Shown here: piece by piece, positions 27,215 to 35,276 of the stretch
How the letters are laid out: each line of letters starts with the position of its first letter
Position numbering within the stretch: position 1 is the stretch's first letter
Position numbers and translations under genes: made by a program
The notes under the pieces: generated by a model
Told to the model about the DNA's origin: nothing
The model's input: the letters and a program-made list of their open reading frames with translations, nothing else
Database searches by the model: none
Assembly (NCBI GenBank): GCA_039819545.1
Contig: JBCBRS010000002.1
Span: 186,001 to 250,000, forward strand
Source: CALLPQ01 sp039819545
GTDB lineage: Bacteria; Pseudomonadota; Alphaproteobacteria; Caulobacterales; Parvularculaceae
Direction of reading: 5' to 3'
Length of the DNA stretch: 64,000 bases

Positions 27215-27253
27215 AAAAAAATATCCGCCTGGCCATAAAAGCCAGACGGATAT
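27215..27253 (-). terminator. Rho-independent terminator downstream of the transaldolase gene
   Basis: ATATCCG-C-CTGGC (27221-27233) pairs with GCCAG-A-CGGATAT (27241-27253): 12 base pairs and one mismatch around a 7-nt loop. The A run at 27215-27220 becomes a T tract on the minus strand. It lies about 180 nt past the transaldolase stop. No gene is supported in the 180-nt stretch between. Confidence 0.8.
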
Positions 27254-27433
27254 GCCCTCATCGCCGCAGCCTTGAGCTTTGGCCGACGTTGCCGCCCCCG
27301 CGGTAACTCCCGCATGGCGTTAAAGTGAATATATTTCAGATTTGTGACCAAACCGACAGAGGCAAGACGATGAATAGCGAGAAAGACCTCGTCTCTTCGC
27401 CAGCCGTTACCGCCGGGCCACACGCGCCGCTTC

Positions 27434-28087
27434 TCAAACGATGGTCTGACCGGTTTTTGCCCAATCATCGAGAAAGACCTGCAGGCCTTTATCGGTAAGC
27501 GGGTGCGTTGCGAGCCCCTTCAGCACAGACGGCGGCACGGTTGCCACATCTGCCCCGATAAGAGCGGCGTCTTTTACATGATTGGGCGAGCGAATTGATG
27601 CCGCCAGAATCTCGGTACGGAAGTCATAATTATCATAGATGATGCGGATATCGCGGATCAGTTCCATGCCATCAACAGCCATATCGTCAAGGCGACCGAT
27701 AAAAGGCGAAATGAAACTGGCTCCAGCTTTCGCGGCGAGGAGCGCCTGGTTCGCAGAAAAACAAAGGGTCACATTAGTTTTTATGCCCTCAGCGCTGAAC
27801 TGCGCGCACGCTTGTAACCCGTCGAGCGTCAAGGGCAGTTTGATGGTCACATTGTCGGCAATCTTGGCAAGCGCCTTGCCTTCAGAAACCATTTTTTCTG
27901 CTTCAAGGGCTGTTACCTCTGCGCTTACCGGCCCATCGGTCAAGGTGCAGATCTCCGCAATAACCTCACGAAAGTCCCTGCCAGATTTCAGGATCAGGCT
28001 CGGATTGGTCGTCACCCCGTCCATCAAACCAGTGGGCGCCAGCGCTTTGATTTCTGCCACATCGGCCGTGTCCACGAAGAATTTCAT
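27434..28087 (-). CDS. tal: Transaldolase, small (TalC/fructose-6-phosphate aldolase type)
   Basis: A 217-residue class I aldolase of the small transaldolase group (subfamily 3B). It starts MKFFVDTADVAEIK and has GVTTNPSLI, the Schiff-base lysine in NVTIKLPLT (about residue 83) and SPFIGRLDD. It would transfer dihydroxyacetone units between sugar phosphates in the pentose phosphate pathway; a fructose-6-phosphate aldolase activity is the alternative. Normal length. Divergent from the DoxX-like gene. Confidence 0.92.
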   Translation of the reverse strand: MKFFVDTADVAEIKALAPTGLMDGVTTNPSLILKSGRDFREVIAEICTLTDGPVSAEVTALEAEKMVSEGKALAKIADNVTIKLPLTLDGLQACAQFSAEGIKTNVTLCFSANQALLAAKAGASFISPFIGRLDDMAVDGMELIRDIRIIYDNYDFRTEILAASIRSPNHVKDAALIGADVATVPPSVLKGLATHPLTDKGLQVFLDDWAKTGQTIV

Positions 28088-28274
28088 AAGCGTTCATCCT
28101 ATCCCATTTCATGCCTTTTCGTTGTGGCCTGATCACCTTGCAGGATCAAGCGTTCACGACCCTGTCACCCCCAAACGCAACGATGTGAGGTCGCCAGCTG
28201 TGGTCTTGGCAAGGGCGCATATGTCCGCTTATGTTGACAGTAATATTTGTCAATTAACTTGGATGGAGAGAATG

Positions 28275-28736
28275 ATGGCGATCTTGAAATGGGTGCTGGC
28301 CCTGGCCGTGGGCGGTTTTCTGGTGTTTTTCGGGTATCTGAAGTTTTCGGGCGCTGCGTTTATCTTTCCGTATATTGAATACAAGGCCAGTACAGCGGGC
28401 TTGCCCCTGGCAGACCTTGCCTATCCGGTTGGCAACTGGCTGGTAGGCGCGACGGAAATTGTTGCAGGGCTTCTGGTCTTGTTGCCCTTCACCCGCCGTT
28501 GGGGCGCGCTGGTTGGCGTGATGCCTTTTCTGGGGGCCGTGGTTATCCATCTGAGCCCGTATCTCGGCACGGTCACGCCGCTCGACTTTGCCGCCGATAA
28601 GCCAAGCACGGCGCTCGCCGCCGGTAGTGGCTTTGTGCGCGAGCACTTCACCGCTGAAACCGGCAACTCCCTGTTCCTGATTGCCGTAGGCATGTTCTTG
28701 GTGGCGATCATCAATGCGGTGGTTCAGCGGCGATAG
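28275..28736 (+). CDS. DoxX-like four-helix membrane protein
   Basis: A 153-residue membrane protein with four helices. The segment AYPVGNWLVGATEIVAGLLVLLP (a family-typical pattern in the second helix) suggests DoxX/DUF417-like proteins. The ATG at 28275 is 4 nt after GGAGAG; an adjacent ATG at 28272 is possible. The frame is open far upstream, but that stretch is antisense to the transaldolase gene and has no coding signature. Function unknown. Confidence 0.7.
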   Translation: MAILKWVLALAVGGFLVFFGYLKFSGAAFIFPYIEYKASTAGLPLADLAYPVGNWLVGATEIVAGLLVLLPFTRRWGALVGVMPFLGAVVIHLSPYLGTVTPLDFAADKPSTALAAGSGFVREHFTAETGNSLFLIAVGMFLVAIINAVVQRR

Positions 28737-28808
28737 GGTTGGGTGAATGCAAGGCATAAAACGAGGGAGATCCCGACTCTGCGCTGCGCTTGCCCGGGAA
28801 TACGGATT

Positions 28809-30116
28809 TTAGCTAGCCCCAAACACCCGGGCGAAAATCGTGTCCACGTTTTTGGTGTGATAGCCGAGATCAAACAGAGCCTCAAGTTTATCTGTACTCA
28901 GATAAGCGGTGACCTCCTCATCAGCCTTCAGATTATCGAGGAAAAGCCCCTCCCCCCGCCAGGCGGGCATGGCATTGCGTTGAACCAAACGATAAGCGTC
29001 TTCTCGCGATGCCCCGGCCTGTGTCAGCGCCAACAGGACCCGTTGCGAATGGATCAAACCACCGAGAGACTCCAAATTGGCCTGCATACGCTCGGGGTAG
29101 ACAACCAGTTTTTCAATGACCGAAGCAAGCCGGTGCAAGGCAAAGTCCAGATGGATCGTGGTGTCGGGCCCAATACCGCGCTCCACTGAAGAGTGTGAAA
29201 TATCACGCTCATGCCAGAGCGCCACATTCTCCATCGCAGGTATTACTGCCATCCGCACAAGGCGTGCCAGACCAGTAAGGTTTTCAGTCAGCACCGGATT
29301 GCGCTTGTGCGGCATGGCCGAAGAGCCTTTCTGGCCTTTGGAGAAATATTCCTCTACTTCCAAAACTTCCGTACGCTGTAGGTGCCGAATTTCCGTCGCC
29401 AAACGCTCAATGGACGAGGCGATAATGCCAAGCGCAGCGAAGTAGGCTGCATGCCGGTCACGCGGAATAATCTGTGTAGAAATCGGCTCAATGGCGAGTC
29501 CCATTTTCTCACCCACATGGGCCTCAACCGCCGGGTCGATATTCGCGAAAGTACCCACGGCACCGGAAAGCGCACACACCGCAATCTCTTCACGTGCCGC
29601 GACGAGCCGGGCCCGAGCTCTGGTAAATTCCGCATAGAAACTTGCCAGTTTGAGCCCAAAGGTCACCGGCTCGGCATGAATACCGTGAGATCGCCCGACG
29701 CACACCGTTTCTTTGTGGTCGAAAGCCCGCGTTTTCAACGCCGCAAGCACCCGGTCCATGCCGGACAACAGCAAATCCGTCGCCCGCGTCAACTGCACCG
29801 AAAAACAGGTATCAAGAACATCCGAGGACGTCATACCCTGATGGACAAAACGCGCCTCCGGCCCAACGATTTCCGCTAGATGAGAAAGAAACGCGATCAC
29901 ATCATGTTTGACTTCGGCCTCAATGGCATCAATTCGCGCCACATCAAACGTCGCCGACCCGCCTTTTTCCCAGATCAGCGCTGCCGCCTCCTTGGGCACC
30001 ACGCCCAGCGCCGCCATTTTGTCCGCGGCATGCGCTTCAATCTCAAACCAGATGCGAAATTTTGTTTCTGGCGACCAGATGGCCGTCATTTCAGGGCGTG
30101 CATAGCGGGGGATCAT
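28809..30116 (-). CDS. purB: Adenylosuccinate lyase
   Basis: A 435-residue fumarase/aspartase-superfamily enzyme that cleaves SAICAR and adenylosuccinate in purine synthesis. The family signature GSSAMPHKRNP is present, along with GMTSSDVLDT and the catalytic-histidine region GRSHGIHAEP. The start at MIPRYARPEM has GGAG upstream and gives the usual length; the frame is open upstream to 30263 but that extension is not conserved. Convergent with the DoxX-like gene. Confidence 0.97.
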   Translation of the reverse strand: MIPRYARPEMTAIWSPETKFRIWFEIEAHAADKMAALGVVPKEAAALIWEKGGSATFDVARIDAIEAEVKHDVIAFLSHLAEIVGPEARFVHQGMTSSDVLDTCFSVQLTRATDLLLSGMDRVLAALKTRAFDHKETVCVGRSHGIHAEPVTFGLKLASFYAEFTRARARLVAAREEIAVCALSGAVGTFANIDPAVEAHVGEKMGLAIEPISTQIIPRDRHAAYFAALGIIASSIERLATEIRHLQRTEVLEVEEYFSKGQKGSSAMPHKRNPVLTENLTGLARLVRMAVIPAMENVALWHERDISHSSVERGIGPDTTIHLDFALHRLASVIEKLVVYPERMQANLESLGGLIHSQRVLLALTQAGASREDAYRLVQRNAMPAWRGEGLFLDNLKADEEVTAYLSTDKLEALFDLGYHTKNVDTIFARVFGAS

Positions 30117-30350
30117 GGCTGGCTCCGTAAGGGGGGCGGACGCGAAGGCGACAAGCGGCCCGTGATGACCCGCGCCAGCCATTGCGTCAACCGCCTGCTC
30201 GCTGCGCGCAAGCCTGACGCGTGCCCTCGAACGCAAGTCACAATCCCAAGAGGCCCACCACATTTGTGTGAAAATTCGTGAAGAAGCGTGTGTGGTTGCA
30301 GAGGGATTCGCCCCTTTAGGATGGACACTCCCAAAAAGGAGAGACCCCCC

Positions 30351-31751
30351 ATGAGCGAATTACGCGTTGTTGTTACCAATCTTGCCCCCACCGGCGGCGT
30401 ATTCCTGACCCCATTCTGGTTCGGCTTTCACGATGAGAGCTTCAACCTGTTTGATATCGGCGGCACCGCCTCACGCGGCCTTGAGGCCATTGCCGAGGAC
30501 GGCGACTTCATGCCCATCCGCGGGGAATTCAGCGCCGCCGTGCCCGACGGAGTGGCAGGTATCATCACCGGCTCGGCCACGGGCCCGATCCCCACGGGCG
30601 ACAGCAATGGCGTGTTTGTAAATGTGAACGCATTGAGCAATCGCTTCCTGAGCCTTGCGGCCATGATCCTGCCCTCCAACGATGCGTTTGTGGGTACCGC
30701 CGACGCGGTGGAACTCTTCGATGCGTCGGGCCGGTTTTTAGGCCAGCAGGAAATCCTGTTCACCGGGGCCGATGTTCTGGACGCCGGTACCGAAGTGAAT
30801 ACCGAGCTTGATGCCGCCTTTATAAATCAGGGTGCGAACAATACCGGTATTGATGAAAACGGGGTGATCACGGCGCATCCGGGCTTTATCGGTTCGGCTG
30901 CCAATCCGTCAGTGGAGGGCGAAGGCACTATTCTTGGCGGGGTCAACATGTTTGGCGAGACGATCGATCCGGTGGCCGCTGACTTTACCTTACCCGGCGC
31001 CCTCATCGCCTCAATCCATATCAATATTGTAGCACGCACCGATGGCACCGACGGCGCCGACCGCATCTTTGGGAGCAATGCCGATGACATTGTCCAGGCC
31101 GGGGCTGGCAACGACAATGTGAATTCCGGCGCAGGCTGGGATCAGATTTTCGCCGGGGACGGCAATGATTTTGTCACCACCGGTGATGGCAATGACGAAG
31201 TCGTGGCGGGCAACGGCAATGACTTTGTGGGCGGCGGCGCAGGCGTCGATACAATCTTTGGCGACGGCGGAAATGATCGCCTCTTCGGCGATGGCGGCAA
31301 CGATCTGATCAGCGGCGGCGACGGCGCAGACCGCCTGTTTGGCGGGCTCGGCAATGACGCGCTATTCGGTGACGCCGGAAATGATCGCCTGAATGGCGGC
31401 CTTGGCGGCGACACCCTGTCGGGCGGCGAGGGCTTTGACCGGCTCGACGGCGGCGGCGGCGATGATTTTATCCTGGGCGGTGCCGGGTTTGACGTGATTA
31501 CCACGGGCGCCGGCAATGATCTGGTTGCCTATGTGAGCGGTGATGGCCGCGATATAATCCGCGACTTTTCGGCGGGCGAAGACCAGTTGCTGCTGGGTGT
31601 GGTGGGGATCACCTCGTTCGAGGACCTGCTGGTCGCCGCCACGCAAACGGCGTTCGGGGTGACATTTGACTTTGGCAATGGCGACGGTCTGACCCTATTT
31701 GGGATGACGCTCGGTACGCTGAACGAAAGTGACTTTCTCTTTGGCCAGTAA
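30351..31751 (+). CDS. Secreted spondin_N / RTX calcium-binding repeat protein
   Basis: A 466-residue acidic protein with no signal peptide. Residues about 1-230 form a spondin N-terminal domain (RVVVTNLAPTGGVFLTPFW, GFHDESFNLFDIGGTAS). From about 235 a Gly/Asp-rich array of nonapeptides of the type GGxGxDxLx (GDGGNDRLFGDGGNDLISGG) forms a Ca2+-binding beta-roll, and the last 60 residues are a C-terminal export region ending in DFLFGQ. This is the plan of a type I secretion substrate, but no ABC/HlyD/TolC genes are in the window. AAAAGGAGAG precedes the ATG. Divergent from purB. Confidence 0.88.
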   Translation: MSELRVVVTNLAPTGGVFLTPFWFGFHDESFNLFDIGGTASRGLEAIAEDGDFMPIRGEFSAAVPDGVAGIITGSATGPIPTGDSNGVFVNVNALSNRFLSLAAMILPSNDAFVGTADAVELFDASGRFLGQQEILFTGADVLDAGTEVNTELDAAFINQGANNTGIDENGVITAHPGFIGSAANPSVEGEGTILGGVNMFGETIDPVAADFTLPGALIASIHINIVARTDGTDGADRIFGSNADDIVQAGAGNDNVNSGAGWDQIFAGDGNDFVTTGDGNDEVVAGNGNDFVGGGAGVDTIFGDGGNDRLFGDGGNDLISGGDGADRLFGGLGNDALFGDAGNDRLNGGLGGDTLSGGEGFDRLDGGGGDDFILGGAGFDVITTGAGNDLVAYVSGDGRDIIRDFSAGEDQLLLGVVGITSFEDLLVAATQTAFGVTFDFGNGDGLTLFGMTLGTLNESDFLFGQ

Positions 31752-31779
31752 GCCGGAAAGAGATCACAAATCAACCGTG

Positions 31780-31805
31780 GATCGGGACGGCCTTACGTCC
31801 CGATC
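31780..31805. terminator. Hairpin at the convergent RTX/gmk ends
   Basis: GATCGGGAC (31780-31788) is exactly complementary to GTCCCGATC (31797-31805) with an 8-nt loop that contains the gmk stop codon. It lies 28 nt past the RTX stop. No T tract is present on either side, so termination strength is uncertain. Confidence 0.45.
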
Positions 31806-32434
31806 ATATCCATGACAATCTTTGCGAGCCCTACCTGGCGGCGGCGTTTTAGCCGTTCGCCGAAGAGAATTGAGCGTAAGAGATCCTCGGACTCGTCCAA
31901 CTCATAATTGACGATCACGTAGTCATACTCTGCCCAATGGGACATCTCCGCGTCAGCCTTCATCATGCGCGATTGCACAACGTCTTCCGGGTCTGAATTG
32001 CGGGCGCGAAGACGCCGCTCCAATTCCTCGCGGGAGGGCGGCAGAATAAAGACCTTGACCACATCCTCACCCGCAACCTCGTCCAGTTGCTGGGCCCCCT
32101 GCCAGTCGATATCGAAGAGAACGTCTTTGCCTGAGCGTAATGTATCTTCGACCATGGCGCGCGGTGTTCCGTAAAGATTACCGAACACGTTGGCCCACTC
32201 CATAAACTCGCCATTCTCCCGCATCCGGATAAATTCTTCTTCGGTGACAAAGAAATAGTCCTGCCCATGAACCTCGCCCGGGCGACGCGCGCGGGTCGTG
32301 GCGGAAATCGACAGAACCATCTCCCCGTCTTTGCGCAGCAAACGATCCGCAAGCGTTGTTTTCCCGGCCCCTGACGGGCTCGATAGGATAAACATCAGGC
32401 CCCGGCGTGCCACTTTCAAATCGCCGCCTAACAT
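31793..32434 (-). CDS. gmk: Guanylate kinase
   Basis: A 213-residue kinase converting GMP to GDP. Walker A is SPSGAGKTTL (P-loop at residues 21-27); the GMP-binding block TTRARRPGEVHGQDYFFV and DIDWQGAQQL are intact. Length fits. It is last in the conserved mltG-yicC-gmk order, 33 nt after yicC. The start could also be the internal Met14; MLGGDLK is used because it leaves the spacing to yicC normal. Confidence 0.96.
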   Translation of the reverse strand: MLGGDLKVARRGLMFILSSPSGAGKTTLADRLLRKDGEMVLSISATTRARRPGEVHGQDYFFVTEEEFIRMRENGEFMEWANVFGNLYGTPRAMVEDTLRSGKDVLFDIDWQGAQQLDEVAGEDVVKVFILPPSREELERRLRARNSDPEDVVQSRMMKADAEMSHWAEYDYVIVNYELDESEDLLRSILFGERLKRRRQVGLAKIVMDMIGT

Positions 32435-32467
32435 GGCGATTGCTGCGCGCGTGGCAGGCGATGTTTG

Positions 32468-33391
32468 CTATTCGACATTTTGAACCTGCTCCCTTAGCTG
32501 ATCAATAACCGCTTTCAGGGAAAGACCGGTGCGTTTTAGGGTCATATCGCCTGCCTTGGCGCAGAGCGTATTTGCCTCACGGTTAAACTCCTGCACCAGA
32601 AAATCGAACTTTCGGCCGACTGGCTCCCCAGCTGAAAGTAAGGCACGGGCCGCCGTCACATGGGCGACCAATCGATCAAGCTCCTCGCGCACATCAGCTT
32701 TCACGGCGAGGAGCGCCACTTCCTGTGCCAAACGATCGGGGTCCAGTGTATTATCCCCGACGAGCTCAGCCACTTGTGTTTGCAATTTCTCGCGCAAGGC
32801 AGTCAGTGCTTTTTCAGCCTGACTGGCCGCCTCCCCAGTGAGGGCGGCAATCTCATCAATCTGGGCACTGAGTATTGTGGTGAGCGCTAGCCCCTCATGG
32901 CGCCGCGCTTCATCAAGGCTTACAACCGCCTCTTCAAAGCTGGCGGACAAGGCGTTGACAAGGCGCTTGCGGGCGTCGCCTTCCAATGAGGTGTCTTCCG
33001 GTTCCAAGACGCCACGTAGCGCAAGCACCCCCTCCGGCGACGGCGGCACAGCGTCGGGCAGACGCGAACCGATATCGGCAAGGACAGGCAAAAGCTGATT
33101 GAGGACGGATGAATTGACCCGGACGCCCGCAGCCGGTTGGTCTTCGGTCAGTTTCAGGGTTGCATTGAGAGAGCCACGCGAAAGCCGCCTGGCCGCGAGC
33201 GGTTTTAACGTCATCTCAAGATCATCGAACCCATGGGGGAGACGGGTGCGTAATTCCAATCCGCGTCCGTTAACACTTCGGACTTCCCACACCCAGCTAA
33301 ATCCCTCAATCTGTCCGGCCTGGCGTGCAAACCCCGTCATCGAGGATAGGTCGCCGTTGGCTGTGGGATGGTCTGTCTGTGTCGGGACCAT
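32468..33391 (-). CDS. yicC: YicC family endoribonuclease
   Basis: A 307-residue YicC/YloC protein. The family N terminus SMTGFARQ is at residues 17-24, the middle is a long helical region, and the C terminus has LDFLVQEFNREANTLCAKAGD-type sequence (FDFLVQEFNREANTLC). E. coli YicC is an RNA-degrading factor acting on small RNAs. The ATG overlaps the mltG stop as TAATG, so it is translationally coupled to mltG. Confidence 0.95.
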   Translation of the reverse strand: MVPTQTDHPTANGDLSSMTGFARQAGQIEGFSWVWEVRSVNGRGLELRTRLPHGFDDLEMTLKPLAARRLSRGSLNATLKLTEDQPAAGVRVNSSVLNQLLPVLADIGSRLPDAVPPSPEGVLALRGVLEPEDTSLEGDARKRLVNALSASFEEAVVSLDEARRHEGLALTTILSAQIDEIAALTGEAASQAEKALTALREKLQTQVAELVGDNTLDPDRLAQEVALLAVKADVREELDRLVAHVTAARALLSAGEPVGRKFDFLVQEFNREANTLCAKAGDMTLKRTGLSLKAVIDQLREQVQNVE

Positions 33392-34486
33392 TAGCGTCTA
33401 TTCTGCCGTTCAATCTGACGCCATCGGCGCACATTGGCGTTATGGTCACGCAAGGTGCGCGCAAAAGCATGCCCGCCGGTTCCATCGGCGACAAAGAACA
33501 GATCATCTGTCTGTGCTGGATTAAGCACTGCCTCAATCGATGCACGCCCAGGATTGCAAATTGGCGTCGGCGGCAGACCACGGATCACATAGGTGTTGTA
33601 CGGTGTTTCACCGCGCAGTTCGCTTTGACGCAAGCCCCGACCCAGGGGCTCCCCGCCAGTCAGCCCGTAAATAATTGTCGGATCAGACTCAAGACGCATG
33701 CGTTTGCGCAACCGGTTGATAAAGACAGCCGCCACGCGGTCGCGCTCGCTGGCAATGCCCGTTTCTTTTTCAACAATAGAGGCAAGGATCACCGCTTCGC
33801 GCCGATTGGCAAGCGGCAAATCGGTGGCGCGATTTTCCCACAATTCGTCAAGCACCGCCTTTTGTGCACTGGCCATCCGTTTGATGAGGGCATCGCGCGT
33901 TTCCCCGCGTGAGAAGCCATACGTTTCTGGCAACAGCGCGCCCTCTCGCGGCTCCATCGTGATCTCACCGGTGAGCACACTGTCGGCTTCAATGGCCGCA
34001 ACGATCTGCTTCGTTGTGCGCCCCTCAGCAAAGGTTAGAAAATGAAGGATAGAACTGCCATCCACGAGAATGTCGATTACCTCCAGCACGGTAACGCGGG
34101 GCAAACCGATATTCACCAGCCTTTAGCGTAGCACCCGCCTGGCGCCAGCGCACAGCAGCGTTAAAAAGCTCCGCATGACGAATAATGTCATTTTCGGCGA
34201 GTATCGCGCCAATCTGATTGACGCCCATACCGGGCTCTAACAGCACGACGGTTTCAGCCGCCAGCGGCCCCGGTCGATGAACTTCTTTATAAGCAAGATA
34301 ACCGCCGATCCCGGCCGCCGCCGCCGCAAGGAAAAGTAACGTCAGAAAGAAAAGAATTATCCCTTGAACAACGCCGCCGCGTTGGTGCGCGCGCCGCGAC
34401 CGTGAGACCGGCGACAAACCTTGATCGACCTGCTTGGCATCATGACCTTGGCTCCCTCTGCGGGGCGTATTTTCGAGCCTGCCCAT
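33391..34486 (-). pseudogene. mltG: Endolytic transglycosylase MltG, interrupted by a frameshift near 34098-34101
   Basis: MltG cleaves nascent glycan strands at the inner membrane. The N-terminal part (34486 down to about 34100) holds the membrane anchor (LFFLTLLFLAAAAAGIGGYL) and the LysM-like start of the periplasmic domain to LKAGEYRFA. The remaining protein, with the catalytic SIVEKETG and NPGRASIEAVLNP, continues in another frame to 33391. One extra base in the CCCC run (minus strand, 34098-34101) accounts for the shift; removing it gives an uninterrupted protein of normal length. The catalytic part alone lacks the anchor. MltG is rarely lost, so a sequencing error is plausible. Its stop overlaps the yicC start. 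Confidence 0.85.
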
Positions 34487-34657
34487 TCATCATCCTAAGT
34501 CTAACGGCGCTGTCCGCGCCCACAATGAATTCGTGGACGGTACGGTACCGATATTTTTTCCCCATGTCTTTGATAAAAATCTCAGGGCTGGGGAGGACGC
34601 CCTCCTCCCAATAGAGCGGGGCTTGTGGGGGACGCACACGGCCTTTACCCTGCGCCC

Positions 34658-35209
34658 ATGACGCAAAAGCCTTTTGATAGCGCCCCGATCACCATCCGCG
34701 CCACACGCCAGCCAGGCGACTTTGGCCTCGTCATCTGGTTACATGGGGTAGGCTACGCCAAGGGCGTGGGTGGCCATGATGCCAGTGGCTTCGAGGGCTA
34801 TGTGGCCCAAACGGTCGCGGACTTCGCAATGAACCAAGACGCGCAGGGCACGCTTTTTTTTGCCGAAAAACGTGGGGCCGGCGGCGCTGTGGAAACGGTT
34901 GGCTGCGCCGCTATCATTCAGCGCCATGGCGGATCAAAACCGCGCGGTCAGATCCGGTGGGTGATCACGCTGGAGGATGTCCGCGGTCAGGGCGTGGGCG
35001 GACGGTTAATTGACGCCTGCATGGAAGAGGCAAGGCGGGCCCGATATCACGATGTTTTTCTTGAAACAACGAGCGGGCTGGACGCCTCCATGGCAATCTA
35101 TCGCAAACTCGGTTTTGAAGTCCTCAGCGAGGAACGACGCCAACTGTGGAATGGTCAGTATCAGGACCTGATTGAAATGCTTGTCGTATTAAACAGTGAT
35201 GACGCCTGA
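34658..35209 (+). CDS. GNAT family N-acetyltransferase
   Basis: A 183-residue GNAT domain. Motif A is the VRGQGVGGRLIDACMEEA acetyl-CoA pyrophosphate-binding stretch (about residues 108-125); FLETTSGLDASMAIYRKLGFEV is motif B. The N-terminal RATRQPGDFGLVIWLHGVGY resembles the GNAT half of MarR-GNAT fusion proteins, here without the MarR part. Substrate unknown. It is on the opposite strand to its neighbours and sits, with the TonB receptor, inside the otherwise conserved fabF-mltG interval. Confidence 0.85.
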   Translation: MTQKPFDSAPITIRATRQPGDFGLVIWLHGVGYAKGVGGHDASGFEGYVAQTVADFAMNQDAQGTLFFAEKRGAGGAVETVGCAAIIQRHGGSKPRGQIRWVITLEDVRGQGVGGRLIDACMEEARRARYHDVFLETTSGLDASMAIYRKLGFEVLSEERRQLWNGQYQDLIEMLVVLNSDDA

Positions 35210-35215
35210 AAAGGC

Positions 35216-35250
35216 GTGATGCGCAAACCGTTTCGCGATTTGCGCATCAC
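35216..35250. terminator. Hairpin between the convergent GNAT and TonB-receptor genes
   Basis: GTGATGCGCAAA (35216-35227) is exactly complementary to TTTGCGCATCAC (35239-35250) with an 11-nt loop. It lies 6 nt past the acetyltransferase stop and 26 nt from the receptor stop. It lacks a T tract; a bidirectional terminator is inferred from position. Confidence 0.55.
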
Positions 35251-35276
35251 ACAAGTGTTCATCAGTGTGGTCGTAT

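Noticed and set aside
27639..28274. N-terminal extension of the DoxX-like gene
   Set aside because: Antisense to the transaldolase gene and without conservation; the start at 28275 has its own ribosome site.
31142..31516. Pro/Ser-rich antisense open frame opposite the RTX array
   Set aside because: It is the complement of the repetitive Gly-Asp repeats, a known cause of spurious long frames.
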